The notes under the pieces were generated by a model. It made no database searches, was not told where the DNA came from, and saw only the letters and a list, made by a program, of their open reading frames with translations. A DNA stretch of 64,000 bases from Zelopaecilomyces penicillatus (Eukaryota; Ascomycota; Sordariomycetes; Hypocreales; Pseudodiploosporaceae): contig VCCP01000005.1 in NCBI GenBank assembly GCA_005765155.1, forward strand, positions 620,001-684,000. Direction: 5' to 3'. Positions 12,666 through 25,169 of this stretch are shown here, piece by piece; the stretch's first letter is position 1, and every line of letters starts with the position of its first letter. The position numbers and the translations under genes are program-made.

Positions 12666-13003
12666 AGGAATGTAGTAAAATATAAATAAATAAAAATCTG
12701 AAACAGAATTTCTACTTGTAGAACGATGTGTGCGGGATTAGCATGTGCTGCTTTGTCCTTGGCAAGATGTGAATGACGGCCTTCTTGTCAAGGCGCTTTG
12801 AGAAGCTAGCTCGTACTGTCAGTGCATGCATGACGTCGCGTTTCCCACTGCACAGCCCTATAAGCTCCAAGCCTCTAGCGACTGTAGCGCTCCATTACGA
12901 GTAGTACGAAATCCGTTCCTTGGCCTCTCCCTTCCAAACCCTTAAAATCCACCATCTCTCTTTTGACTCCAATCCCACCCAAGATGCCATTCTTACCTCG
13001 AAG
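12666..13003. other. Intergenic spacer with upstream short frame
   Basis: 338 bp between two tandem genes. An out-of-frame ATG at 12984 opens a 13-codon frame that overlaps the hydrolase start at 13004 and could act as an upstream open frame. A TATAAG-like element lies near 12858. No gene seen. Confidence 0.5.
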
Positions 13004-14394
13004 ATGCTTCCCGAACCTGCCTTGACCCTGTCTCTCCCCAGCATCCACGACGGCACCATCATCGACTGCCGCATCTACTACCCGGCCTCACTGCTCAGCA
13101 GCCCGCGTGCCCCACCATGGCGACGACACGCCGCGGTTTTCGCCCATCCGTATGCGCCAATGGGCGGCTGTTATGACGATCCGTTGCTGGATGTGGCAGC
13201 TAGCCAGCTCCTGCGCAGCGGATATCTCGTAGGGACGTTTAATTTCAGGTAAGAATGATTCTGGTGGTGGTGTGTTGCCTGCAGAAAGAGACTGGGCGCG
13301 AATCTATGTTTTAGTGCTGACGGGGAGCCCGTTGGACGCGCATTTGTAGAGGTGCTGGCCATTCCGCAGGACGGACTTCGTGGACCGCAAGGCCGGAGCG
13401 GGACGACTATATAAGCTTCGTTGGCTTTGTGGTGCACTTCATTCATCATCTCGATCCCTTTGGGTGTAATGCCGCAGTGCGGCCAGATTCTCAACGCATT
13501 CCATGTGTGCCGGAATCTTCCTCAGAGCTTAATACCACGGCGACCCTACCACTATTACCCAATGTCCCTCCCGTTCTCATCATGGGAGGCTACTCCTACG
13601 GCGCCATGGTGACAACGCAGCTACCGCCACTCAAAAAGCTCCTGGAGCCGTTTGACTCTCCGGAGAGTGGATCAGATGCTGCCCAGATACGTCTGCGGGC
13701 CGAGAGCTTAGCGGAGCAACAGAACATTATTCTTGGGGATGCTCGCCTAGCGATGCTGCAGCATCGGAATACAAGTAGTCCAGCGAAACGAATGGTTCGC
13801 GTTGGTGGGGATGAAGGCGGTGGTAGTCCCAGGAAAAGCCATGATAGCTTTGGGCGGAGGAGCTTTTCGCTGGATGCTGAGGAGAAATTGAGGAAGAGCA
13901 TGCATGAGCTTCTTGCGAAGAGGAAGTCTGGCCGCCATAGACGGCGCTCATGGCATGCTGCAGATTCCGATCAGCCCGATCGGCCGAAATGTCCGCCAGT
14001 CTCTGACAACAGCAAACTGCCGCCCGTCGAAGGATTAATTATACCCCTGCCAGCCTACCTTCTTATATCTCCGCTCCAGGGTCTCGTTACACATCTTGCC
14101 ACCATGAAACTCATACCATCTGCGCTAACCCGACCCAAGGGACCAGTCGTAGAGGCAGCCGAGGCGAAGCTAGTACAGAACCCAACGTTGGCCATCTACG
14201 GAGACCAAGACGTGTTCGTGCCGGCTACGAAGCTGCGCAGCTGGGCGGAGAGGCTGCATGGGCAAGAAGGGTCCCGATTCTCTGGTAGGGAGATTGATGA
14301 GGCCGGACACTTCTGGGCGGAGGAGGGGGTGTTGAATCGGATGTTGGATCTGGTGGCTGAGTTTGCTGGCGAGCTCGTGATGCTGAAAAGTTGA
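13004..14394 (+). CDS. Alpha/beta hydrolase with a long basic insertion
   Basis: Two exons, 13004-13248 and 13350-14394, giving 429 residues. The 101-bp intron ends at the TTTGTAG before 13350. An earlier TAG and a later CAG acceptor break the frame, whereas this one restores 'NFRGAGHSAGRTSWTARPE', the expected post-beta-strand block. The fold motifs are 'FAHPYAPMGG' and the nucleophile elbow GYSYG (Ser164), with likely Asp369 ('YGDQDVFV') and His402 ('EAGHFW'). Between nucleophile and acid, about 90 residues of Ser/Arg/Lys-rich sequence (~205-300, e.g. 'SFGRRSFSLD') are inserted, probably a disordered lid or regulatory segment. Substrate unknown; it resembles the fungal/bacterial family of small serine hydrolases. 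The frame opens upstream without an ATG, so 13004 is the first in-frame start. Confidence 0.85.
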
Positions 14395-14621
14395 AATGTC
14401 TTGATATGAACGCGGTGATTAATGGATTAAGAGTAATGAGGTTGAATGAAGGGTGAAGGGGTAATGAAAGCAGAGCTTATTCAACTGGAACTAATCACGA
14501 GTGTCGACTACGAAGCAACGTTATAATAAAATCTGATAGTATCTCCAATGGGAGGCATTTAATTCATTAATCATGTACATTCATTAAAGTTGACCCATTC
14601 CTTCTCAGGCGCTTGTTCATG

Positions 14622-16643
14622 TTATACCTGTTTTGACCCCTTGTCACTTGGTTCCGGGCTAGATTTATTAGCAACCAAGACTCCCTCACTGTCTACGTCT
14701 GACTCTTGTTTAACCGCTGACGCTGGAGAATCACCCCTTGTGGTACTGGGGTTATCGATATTATCGTTCATCTCTTCCTCCAGTGTCAGATTCAAAACCA
14801 TACAGACCGCAGCAGTGACGGCATATCCCGTCTCCATGATGAGTACTATAGCATCAAGAAATCCCTTGAATGACTTGTTGTCTCCAGAATAGGTGAATAC
14901 ATTGTCAAAATAGGTTGGGACGAGCGTGGCTCCATAGCCTAAAGCTAGCCCGGCAGTAAGAATAAAGCGATTGCGGCGGGTAAAGGGGACGCCGCGACCG
15001 ATGATGGCAATACCGGACACGGCAACGGAGCAAAAGAGAAAGGTGGTCATCCCACCGAGCACAGAAGAAGGAATAGCGACAAGTGAGGCGGCGAATTTGG
15101 CAAATACACCCATGAGGACGAGGAAAAAGCAGCAGACGTAGCCTGCCTTGCGGTTGGCGCAGCGGGTCAGGGCGATGACGCCGTTGTTTTGGGCAAAAAT
15201 GCTCATAGGTGTCATGGTCATGAGGGCGGCGAGACATCCATTAACGCCGTCGGCCAGAATACCGCCCTGGATGCGCGACTCGTAGATGATGCCGTCGACT
15301 TCGAGGTGGGAGACGTCACAGGTCGCGGTGATGTCGCCCATGGCTTCAATGGCACAGACTATATAGACGGCCATGACGGGGAGTACAAGTGGACCGTAGA
15401 GGGAGAGGGGGAATGTGTGTAGCCAGATGAAGGAGGCGACGGGAGCAGAGTCGATACCGGAACGGTCAAAGTAGCCGCATGCAGCGGCGATGATGCATCC
15501 CGTCAGGAGGCCGATGACAACGGATGTAGATTTCATAATGGGGGAGCCGAAACGCTCACATAGAATAATGGCAATGAAGACGGAGAATCCCAAACCCAAG
15601 AACTCGGCTGAACCCCAGGGAAGAGCATGAGGTGCCGCAACATTGGGACACAGGGAGAAGAAGTTGTCTGCCCCTGATGACGGTGGGTTCACATTAGAAC
15701 AGGGACCAGCGCCGCCCATCCAGTCCTTGAGGCCACTCTCGACAAGATGAATACCTATGAGCATGACAGTTGGACCTGTTACGAGGGGCGGGAACATGCG
15801 GAGGAGGATCCGAGCTGGGATGAAAGACATGAGCATCTCGACGAGGGCGCATACGGCAGATGTGCCGAGCAAGGCGCCGTAGCCGCGTGGACAGGGTAGG
15901 CGATTGCCCTCGGCGTCGGATGGGCAGTAGCCGTTGGCGTACATTTGGGTGAAGGCGCCGAGGGCGACGGGGATGATGCTGAAGGAGATGCCGACGACGG
16001 AGATGAGCCCGGTGCCGAGGTAGTAACTGTGAAGGGGTGTTAGTTATAAATGTTTATGTAGTCAGAACCCGAAATAAGGATTCCCAAGTTCTTGAAATTC
16101 AAGGAAATGGGATGATAAAACCATAAGGGATGAAATGAGGTCTTACGGAGTCTTGTAAATGCGTAAGCGAGTAATCTGGATACTCGACAATATCCCCGAG
16201 ACGATCAACGCCGTAGACACAAGATACTGCTGCTGCTCCCCCGTGAAATTCACACCCCCCGGCCCACTCAGAATAATCGGCGGCGTAATAACACCCGCCA
16301 ACATGGCCAGCGCGTGTTGAAAGCCAAGCAACACGGCGAGAAGCACGGGTATTCGATCATTGAGACCGAAGAAGGGTATCCTCGATGATGAGGTGGGGCT
16401 GCGACTAGCACCAGCACCAGAAGCAGAAGCAGAAGCAGCGGATTTGGACCGGGAAAGGGGAAAACAGGGGAATGAAAAACATGGTAGGTTTGGGCGGAAT
16501 AGGGCGGCGTAATCGTAGCCGCCGAGGAGGCCGTCGCGGGTGGTGAACGTTCGGCGGAGGGAGCGGACGCGGCGGCGGAAGGGATGGCGTTGGGGGGGTG
16601 TGGTTTCTGGTGTGATGGACGTGGGGCCGTGGTCTTCGTCCAT
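14622..16643 (-). CDS. Purine (xanthine/uric acid) permease, NCS2/UapA-like
   Basis: Two exons on the minus strand, 16643-16147 and 16026-14622, with a 120-bp intron (GTAAGA...TTCACAG), giving 633 residues. It is a plasma-membrane proton symporter of the nucleobase-ascorbate transporter family. Evidence is a dozen or so hydrophobic segments, the signature 'QNNGVIALTR' near residue 445 followed by 'CANRKAGYVCC', and 'AIEAMGDITATCDVSHLEVDG', blocks that are diagnostic of the Aspergillus UapA/UapC group. The cytosolic N-terminus carries an unusual Ser/Ala-rich stretch (~70-85), and the C-terminus is acidic. Which purines it carries cannot be read from sequence. The gene is convergent with the hydrolase, 227 bp away. 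Confidence 0.93.
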
Positions 16644-17707
16644 GGTGATGTTTGTGAGAGATGCTGAAGGAGATGAAGATGTTGGTGTTTTTGTGTATGG
16701 TTGAAGATAAAATCTCGGTGGTGATTTGAGAAGATCAACAGAGCCGCGGTGTTAAATGACGAGAATTGAATCCGGTGTACATGTATCCGTGATGAACATG
16801 CAAATTTAAACCAGTTGTTATTGTGGGATCACCCCGTCTTAATACAAAAAGACAGAGAAAGGTTTCCATCACAACAAGGCTGAACAAGGGTCCCGCGATA
16901 TCGGGGGACAATCAGCAGAGATTACGGCCCCCAATGGCTTTGCTGACTCTGTGACTTCTTGTCGGCAGATAACGATAAACGGTTATCTCTTTTTTTTTCT
17001 TTTAGATTGTCATCTTTTACCGCATTAGCAGTGGATTCTTCTGGATTTTAGCCCCATCCTTGTAGAGTTGCATTGGAAGAGGGGGTGTGGTGTACCGTTT
17101 GTGGTGTAAGCGATGGGTCGGTCGGTGCCTTGACGGTTCTGTGCTGTCTGAGGGTAGGTATGATACATGGGGTGATTGGATTGAGGGTTTGGGTAATTAG
17201 ACTGTGGTGATTGGTGGGTTGACTGGGAGGTTGAGTTTGATGCTGAAGTTATTAGAGATGAAGATTGGTAGATGGATTTCAAGATTAATGGTGTCTGATG
17301 GTGTATTTCTAGAACACCCGTCACAGTCGTTAGAACGTATAATTACATACAGTATTCAGGTGTTGACCAATAAGACCAATGTCAAAGCTACATAGTAATA
17401 AGCCGCTCGTGGTTCGTTTGTGTATTTGTTTGTGCGCACCCGTGCAGTTGACGCTCAAAGTCAAAGCAGATTGAAAACGAACCTACGCTTTGGTACTTTA
17501 CTCTGCCAAGCGACCCGGTAGACTCCGGCAACCGATTATCATAACTTTCCGGCCTTGCGCCCGGTCCGGAGCTACCCTATCGGGGTCGGGTAGAAAAAGA
17601 CCAATCCAATGCCGGCTCTATATATTTAGATCAGCGGGGGATCGGACCACGTTATGCGGAGGGTTCACTCTGAGACAAAAAATGTGATGGAACCACGATG
17701 TTATAAG

Positions 17708-17869
17708 ACATGGTGTTGACGAATAGGGGGCTATTTGGTGTTGGTACTAAATAATCTGTGTCTTCCAGAAAGGGAAACACCATGTTATGCATGGAAATAG
17801 AGGGCATGTTGATCTACAAGTGATGATGCAATTATCAAGGTTTTGTGGCATCTGCAGGTCATGGTGTTG
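17708..17869. repeat. CATGGTGTT motif, two direct and one inverted copy
   Basis: ACATGGTGTT at 17708-17717 is matched by its perfect reverse complement AACACCATGT at 17776-17785. CATGGTGTTG recurs at 17709-17718 and 17860-17869. The copies are short and could be chance or a hairpin. Confidence 0.45.
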
Positions 17870-17995
17870 CAGCCTACAAAGTGGCAACATGATGCCGTGG
17901 AGAATCTTCTCCGGCACAACTAGAAACTTTTATCACGCACTAGAACCCTAGAAAATACCAGGAATCTATTCATTATGCATGCTTGGCTTGCGAAG

Positions 17996-18086
17996 CACGT
18001 GAATGTACCTGACAGTCTGCAATAAAGTTTGGCGTGAACATCATTCCATCTGCAATCTTGGCCATTCTTGGCTTGCTCACCACGTG
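17996..18086. promoter_or_regulatory. Two CACGTG sites upstream of the phosphate permease
   Basis: CACGTG occurs at 17996-18001 and 18081-18086, about 1.0-1.1 kb before the phosphate permease ATG. CACGTG is the core bound by Pho4/NUC-1-type bHLH activators of phosphate-starvation genes. The sites are seen; the regulatory role is inference, and the motif also occurs elsewhere in the window by chance. Confidence 0.4.
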
Positions 18087-18441
18087 CGTCTCTGCGTCCT
18101 CTCGACTTGCGAAATCACCAACTTCAAATGATATTTATGCTTGTCGCCAAGAGCATCACTCTTATGAAGAATATCCACTTTCACCCAAAAACACCGGGGA
18201 CTCCAAAATATACATCCGTCATTGAACTGACCATCATGGATCGATGCATCACGGGCGGTTGGCATCATCAAAGGAGGCGTCAATCAGCCCACTGATCATA
18301 CTTTTCACCCGCATATTTCTATCATTTTGAATTATAAAGCTATACTGAAACACACCCGTAACCCTCGCTCATAAAGACGTCAGCGTCACAGCTCGACATA
18401 AACACACTTCGTTGGAAATATAGTATATTGATCCCACATCC

Positions 18442-18449
18442 TATATAAA
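18442..18449 (+). promoter_or_regulatory. TATATAAA box
   Basis: Perfect TATATAAA about 100 bp before the ATG of a 62-codon frame (18550-18738), with a CA/CT-rich leader between. It could be a distal promoter of the phosphate permease or of a small transcript. Confidence 0.3.
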
Positions 18450-18947
18450 CGCCATTGTTCCGCATCAAGCTGACAAGCCCAAGCCTCATCGTTCGCCAAG
18501 CCAAACCTCAAAACACCAAACATATCGCTTCCTAACCCCACGTTTCTTCATGAACCACAACACGCTGCCCGCCTCCTCCCCTCTTCAGCCAAGATGCCAA
18601 GCAGGGAGGCGCCCACTTAGCTTTTGCTTGGCTGAGCCTTCCACCCCAGCTATCCGTTTGGCTGGCGCCTCTAATGCAATGCAGTGTATTGATTGTACTT
18701 GCACCCTATGTTGCCTCATGATCAACCATAGAAAATGAAACTTGCTCGTGTGAATGACAAAATCCAAGCTGTCTAAGCCGTCGGACGCCTATAACGCCAC
18801 TGCATTGAGATCCGCATGTGGGCAGCATGGGGGGTTTTTTTTTTGGCAGAATTTTGACCAGTGAGAAGTATGAATTGCGACTCATGGAGATTTGATCCAT
18901 GTCTGTTAAGCCCTTTTTAAATGTGCAGATCGTAAACCTTCCCGAGT

Positions 18948-18953
18948 ATATAG
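18948..18953 (+). promoter_or_regulatory. TATATA box of the phosphate permease
   Basis: TATATA lies 165 bp before the permease start codon and is followed by a pyrimidine-rich leader, a normal arrangement for an inducible fungal promoter. Confidence 0.4.
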
Positions 18954-19117
18954 CCCTCTCGCTATCCCATCTACCCAGTGATTTCTTCTTTTATTCAGTC
19001 TTCTCATTCACAAACGCTGTCACCTCCATAAAATCGTGTTATCTTGGTCACAACCCCTAAGGGAAACCAAATCTTGTGTGAAAAGAGCGGGTTGATATCA
19101 CCCAACATCCTCCCCAA

Positions 19118-21045
19118 ATGGCTCTCCACCAATATGACTACCTCTTCGCCGTCGGCACAATCTTTGCCTTCCTCGACGCCTGGAACATCGGCGCCAACGA
19201 TGTCGCAAACTCATGGGCCAGCTCCGTCTCCTCACGGTCCATCACATACCTACAAGCCATGATGGGCGCCTCTGTCATGGAATTTGCTGGTGCTCTAGGC
19301 GTGGGAGGCCGTGTTGCCGATACCATCCGGACCAAGATTGTCGATATCGAGGCCTTTGAACAACAGCCCGCGCTGCTCATGCTGGGTATGGTTTGTGCCA
19401 TTGTTGCGTCGGCTACCTACCTGACCATGGCTACCCGTCTGGGCATGCCGGTGTCTACTACTCATTCTATCCTGGGGGGTGTTTTGGGTATGGGTATTGG
19501 TGCGCTTGGTAAGGATGGTATCACTTGGGTGGGCTACCATGAGAACGGTTCCGTTGACCTCAGGGGAGGTGTTGTGCAGGTATGTGGCTACCCTTTTAAA
19601 GCTGTTTTTTCTGCTCCAACTAACTAACGAGGTTGTTTCTACTTTAGGTATTCCTAGCCTGGATCATCGCCCCTGTCATGTCTGGTGTCTTCGGTGCTCT
19701 CATCTTCACAATCACAAAATATGGTGTGTTGTTGAGGTCGAAACCCGCCCTGAAGGGTCTGATGCTTGTGCCCATCTACTTCTGGCTCACAGCCTCGCTC
19801 ATTGTCATGCTTTTAATCTGGAAGGGTGGTGACTACAAAGTCAATTTGACAGAGCAACAAATCCCTGGTGTTATTGTTGCCACAGGCGCTGGCGGGGCCC
19901 TACTCATGGCAATCTTCCTCGTCCCCTGGCTATACCGCGTTGTCATAAAAGAAGATTGGGAACTCCGCGCCATCCATATCTTACAAGGTCCTTTGCTGCT
20001 CCGTCGTGGGGAAGTGCCTCCCCCTCCCGCCAACTTCAAAGGTCTAATTCGTAATTTCTACGAAGGCCACCTGACAAAAGAGGAGCTAGATGCCCGCCGT
20101 TCTCGTAATGCTGCCGCCGCGAGTGCCGCTGCAGGAACCGCAGATGTTGAAGGTCAGCATGAAAGCCAGGCTGATAACCAGAATGAAAAAGCAGTAAAGA
20201 CAACAGAGAGTCCAACTGAGACTGAAGATACCAATGCCCCGCCGGATGAGCCGGTACACAAGTCTCTTATCGGGCCAAAGCCAGAGTGTCCTTGGCACTC
20301 CCGTGCTTGTCTCTGGTGGTACATCAAATGGGGTTTCCTTCGCGGTGTTGATCAAGACGTTGTCTCTTCTCAAAAGGAAAAGTCCATTGTTGCCGGTGAC
20401 GTTGAAGAGATTCACGCCCGCGCTCGTCACTACGATAACCGCACAGAGTTCCTCTACACATTTTTGCAAGTTATGACAGCGGCTGCCGCTTCCTTTACTC
20501 ACGGCGCCAATGACGTTGCCAATGCTGTTGGTCCCTTTGCCACCATCTACCAGATCTGGAGGAGTGGTGAGGTCCCAGGAAGCAAGTCTAACGTGCCTAT
20601 CTGGATTCTCGCGTTCGGTGGTGTCGGCATCGTCATCGGCTTGTGGACATACGGTTACCATATTATGCGCAACCTGGGCAACCGAGTTACTCTCATGTCG
20701 CCTGCGCGTGGTTTCTCCATGGAACTGGGCTCTGTGATTACTGTTATCATGGCATCCCGTCTTAGTAAGTTATTGCCTTCAACCCATTTAATATGCTAGA
20801 AAACATCGTGAAATGCATTATCTACACTATGCTAACTTACAACTCCCTTCTCAGAGCTTCCAGTATCAACCACGCAGTGCATCACGGGTGCCATTGTCGG
20901 CGTCGGTCTCTGCAACGGCGACTGGCGCGCCATCAACTGGCGAATGGTATCGTGGATCTATCTTGGCTGGTTCATTACCGTACCCACTGCAGGCCTGATA
21001 TCTGGTGTCATGATGGGTTTCATCGTGAATGCGCCCCGCTGGTAA
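19118..21045 (+). CDS. pho-4: Phosphate permease, PHO-4/Pho89 family
   Basis: Three exons, 19118-19579, 19648-20764 and 20855-21045, with introns of 68 and 90 bp, giving 589 residues, essentially the length of Neurospora PHO-4. It is a plasma-membrane cation-coupled, high-affinity phosphate symporter of the PiT family. The two inverted PHO4 halves are each marked by the signature GANDVAN: 'WNIGANDVANSWAS' near residue 23 and 'FTHGANDVANAVGPF' in the second half. 'PVSTTHSI' is mirrored by 'LPVSTTQCITG', the latter formed across intron 2. A large hydrophilic loop rich in Ala, Glu and Thr (roughly 310-380) separates the halves. Phosphate-starvation control is known for the family, and CACGTG sites lie upstream. 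Confidence 0.96.
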
Positions 21046-23002
21046 AACAGGGTGATGTGTGAAGAATGTTTGCTCCTCTAAAATGATACCTCGATACGAT
21101 TATTAATCCCATCTGCAAAAGATGGTGTATATAAATACTTGTTCTAGTTTTATTAGATAATTGAACTAAGCAATAAAACAAAAGTTACAAGATATCACGT
21201 TCCGTTTTTTGCCCCTTGATCGGCGAATGAACAGGTTATTGGTGCTTGTGAATTGTCCCCGACAATGACATCTTTCCTAGAAAACCTGGTCTCTATTGTA
21301 TAATCTTGGTTACTTTCTTACGCAATTATGGTGTACCAGCAGAAAATCTCGAGTCACCCACAAAAGGCCTCCGGCGCCATCTAGGCAGGCAACATCACAA
21401 AAGCCGACGATACATAGACGACTATCCCCCTTTTGCATCTTGTGAACCGTTCCATCGGCAACCAAGGAAGAAAACGCAAAGTCCTCCTGTGGTGGCAGAA
21501 AATGGTCGACTCAGACTGTTTGGACAGGTGCTCAAACGGACATAGACCAACCAACACGTCTCCTAACCCTGTGTTGACTGCCAGATCTTACGAAACATCG
21601 GACCATCGCTGAAACATACTTTATATCCCCATTGGATTGTTTTGAATTGTCGGAGAACCCCGATTGCCCAGCTGGACTGGGGGTCTTCCTAGAACTTTCT
21701 TGATTTGCCCGGGCTTGGAGAAGAGGAAAGGGAAGTAGACAGGGAACAAGGGGTGGCCAATGTTACACGGCTTTCTGTGTAACCCATCAGACGAATAGAA
21801 ACAGGAATCCCACTACTAGAAACAAATGGACTAATACCAGGATAAAAAAGAGGGCTTCATGTATTGTTGGTGCTACGCATCTGATGTCGTCTCGCTGCCT
21901 CGTGTTGCACTAGGGGGGCAAGCGTCGCATCTAGATCTTGTCCGCCCGCGCCCGTCAGGTAGCAAACTTGCATTGCATCATGTAACTATGCATGCCCGCA
22001 TGCATGCATGTATACGTAGATGCATTGACACATTTTCTCAAGCCTAGATGCAGACGGACGGTGATGGCGATGGGCTCTTCTTTGAAGAAATTGTGCCAAC
22101 GCGAATACGCAAGGTGCCCCAGGACGTGCGGAAAAAGTGTCTTTGTGTAAATCATCATGAAAAAACGAGATAGTCATCAAGGTTCGTATCTAAGAATAGT
22201 CAAATTCATCAAAATTCTTCTGGAGTTTTTCTCATCATCTTCACAGGGCTCTCTCGCAAACCTATCTTTGAGGAGCAAAAGTGCAGACATTTCCAGCAAA
22301 CAAACAACCCACCACCACCACCATCAACTCTTCTCTCACGTCACCATAACATAGATCCTGCGGGTTTCCTCCCTCCAATTCTTCCGCCCGCCCAGCACGG
22401 GGCAACTTACATAAACGAATCCTTCTTGGGCCATATTACCGAGCGAAAAGGGGGGAGTGAGTGGGTTGGGCACGGGGAGGCAATGCAACCGCCGGGTTGG
22501 GTGTGTGGTGGTGGTGGTGTTTCCCGCAACTCTACGGTCCTCGGGCCGCACACACAAAGGCAGTAAAGGGGGAGGCTTGGCTCGTTTTAAGTTTCCTTTA
22601 AAAGCTTGGAGCACGAATAGCTGAGCTCCTAGAGATAGGTACTACACGCGTCGATCGAATAGGTGGCCGAGGTTTCTTTACACCCTTTTTGTATGTGTAC
22701 TTTTGCTGTCAGGGTGTTCAGCTGATCTGGAAGGAGGCCTATCAGCTAGTTTTTTCTTATTGTCCCTTCAAAAGATGTAAGAAATTTCAGTTCAGTTATA
22801 CATGATGACTGTTCATGAACACCTGATATACCTTCCCATACCAAGAATATGTATATATCTTCTACCCTTACTCCCCTGAGACAATGTTTCCCAATTATGG
22901 TTGCCTTACTCTGCCACTTTCTCAATTTCGTCCAAATAAAGTGAACCGCACTCTATTCCCAGTCCCAATCCCCACAACCATCCTCCTCGACTAGCTTCCC
23001 AA
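21046..23002. other. Intergenic region, no gene seen
   Basis: About 2 kb between two genes on the same strand. Only short open frames with no recognisable content. Near 21990-22020 there is a run of overlapping ATGCATGC-like palindromes. Confidence 0.6.
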
Positions 23003-25169
23003 ATGAAAGTTGCAGTCATTGGCGGCGGCCCAGCTGGGCTCGTTACGCTAAAGTTCCTCGCAAAGGCCCATGAATTCTTCCCCATTCCAGCCATAGAGGT
23101 CCGTCTATTTGAAGCTGAAGCAGATATTGGGGGAACCTTTGTATATAGAGTGTATGAAGACGCCGAGGTATGCTGCTCTCCACCCATTTGTCCCGTGTTT
23201 GTCTATAGAATCCCTTGGTATCCCTTTCAACATTTGGAGATGTCTCAGAGCTAATCATAATTAAACATCAGCTGGTTTCGTCAAAATATCTGACGGCATT
23301 TTCTGACTTCCGACTTCCTGAGGAGGCTTCGGACTTTGTGACCCCTGCTGAATACGTTCGCTATCTCAACAATTATGTCGACACCTTTGAACTTCGTGGA
23401 TTCATCGAATGTAATTCACGGGTGAAGAACATATGTCGCGGGCGAGGCGGCGTTGGACATGTTATTGAGATCACTAAAAAAGATGGAGGAGTATCAAGTT
23501 GGGACTGCGACGCTGTTGCCATCTGCTCCGGAATCCATGTGGCCCCCCGGATTCCTCATATCCCAGGAATTGAGAGAGTGCCTACGGTTCTTCACTCATC
23601 AAAATTCAAGACTCGAGCACAGTTGGGCAAAGACACCCAAGTAGTAGTCCTCGGTGCGGGTGAAACAGCCATGGATATAGCTCATCTCGCCATTACCTCT
23701 CCCACGAGGTCGGTTACCCTGTGCCACAGAGATGGCTTCTTTTGTGCACCCAAGGTATATCACGTTCTTTTCCCCCCATAGTCCTTCATAATTTTGCCTT
23801 TTCTTTCTTCACTGTCAGAACTCATTTATTAACCCGTCTAGATTATACCCACACCAAGAAAACGTAACGGAAAAGCTCCAGATCGTCCTAATAAGCCAGT
23901 CGACGCATCTGTCGCTAGTCTGTTCGACACAGCATACACCCATCCAGTGCTTCAACGTAGCCAACTTCTCTGGATAGCCTATGATCAGTGGGTTAAGAAA
24001 ATGCACTGGGTCATATCTGGAACCGAAGAGGGGCCTGATCAATGGGTTGGTCAGATAAGCAAGTCGAGAAAAAACCTCGATTCTAGTAAGTCATCGTTCT
24101 AGTCACTGATTCATTGCGGTTGCCTTTTGCTGATGCCCATTTTACCTAGTCTTTCTGTGCAAATCAGACAGAGCATTGCCATACATTTCGGCAGGACGCC
24201 GCTCAAAATCATTATGGAATCGCATCCGATCCTCAATTGTCAATGTGCCTATCAAAGAGACGCATGGACGGCAGATTGACGTAATGAAATGGCCCCTGGA
24301 GGTTGACGAAGGAGGATACATGTGTTTTGATGAGAACGACTCGGATGATTTAGCGCTTTCTGGCAAGGTTGTCAAACCGGATGTCGTCATCTTCGCAACT
24401 GGGTACCAAGCTGAGTTTCCATTCCTCGATAACGACTACCCTGGGCTGTGTCATGCAAACATTCGAGGCGTATACAAGAGCGGAGATGTATCTGCTGGTT
24501 TCATTGGATTTGTTCGGCCAAGTATTGGTGAGTTCTACAAATGTTTTTCATTTCTTCTGAAATGAAATATCACTCACACAAAATCTAGGCGCAATTCCTC
24601 CGCTGGCCGAGATGCAAGCTCAGCTCTGGGTGCTTCGTCTGCTCCAGGACCAGTTTCCCAACCAAGTTCCCACACAAACCGTCCCTGAATCAATAAACTC
24701 TTATGAACTTGACTATAAGCTACACTCCCGCTGTGGTTATGACTTTTCCACGTCAAAACGCGGCGTAGATCACGAGAGCTATGCGTATCAACTTGCCCTA
24801 GACATTGGATCGGCTCCCAAAATCTCCTATATCATGGGCAAGGGTTGGAAGCTCTTCTACACCTGGGCAATGGGCTCCAACTTTAACACCAAGTTCAGGC
24901 TGATTGGTCCGTGGAAGTGGGAGCCTGGTGCAGAGCAGATCATGCGAGGGGAGCTCTACAACGTTGTGAAGCGATCTGGGGGGTACCTATGTAAGTTTGC
25001 GAAACTCAGCTAATGTTTTTTTCAAAGTCTCTAACTCGTGACGACAGACCTGTTCACATATACCATCGTTCCATTCATCATCTTTGGCACCATAAGTAGT
25101 CTTCTGCATGCAGGGACTGCGTTAGCTGATTTGCCTGTTAGCATGGGACTTTGGCCAATTAAAGATTGA
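23003..25169 (+). CDS. Flavin-containing monooxygenase
   Basis: Six exons: 23003-23167, 23272-23754, 23842-24085, 24150-24527, 24589-24990 and 25048-25169, giving 597 residues. All five introns have GT...AG ends and keep frame. It uses FAD, NADPH and oxygen to oxygenate a soft nucleophile (N or S) or a carbonyl. Motifs are the FAD Rossmann GGGPAG (7-12), the NADPH Rossmann GAGETA (183-188), and FATGY (379-383), the family's late signature. The FMO fingerprint before the second Rossmann is weak ('VLHSSKFK'). A hydrophobic C-terminal segment ('YTIVPFIIFGTISSLLHAG') suggests membrane anchoring, as in microsomal dimethylaniline monooxygenases. Substrate unknown; no obvious biosynthetic neighbours. 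Confidence 0.9.

Larger units (their letters stand above)
16644..19117. other. Divergent intergenic region with promoter-like elements
   Basis: 2.5 kb between the divergent purine and phosphate permease genes, so it should hold both promoters. It contains two CACGTG sites, TATA-like elements at 18442 and 18948, a 10-mer occurring three times around 17.7-17.9 kb, and one short frame (18550-18738, 62 codons) with no recognisable features. No conventional gene seen. Confidence 0.6.

Noticed and set aside
13249..13349. Alternative acceptors for the hydrolase intron (an earlier TTTTAG and a later CCGCAG)
   Set aside because: Both break the reading frame into exon 2; only the acceptor at 13349 gives the conserved block.
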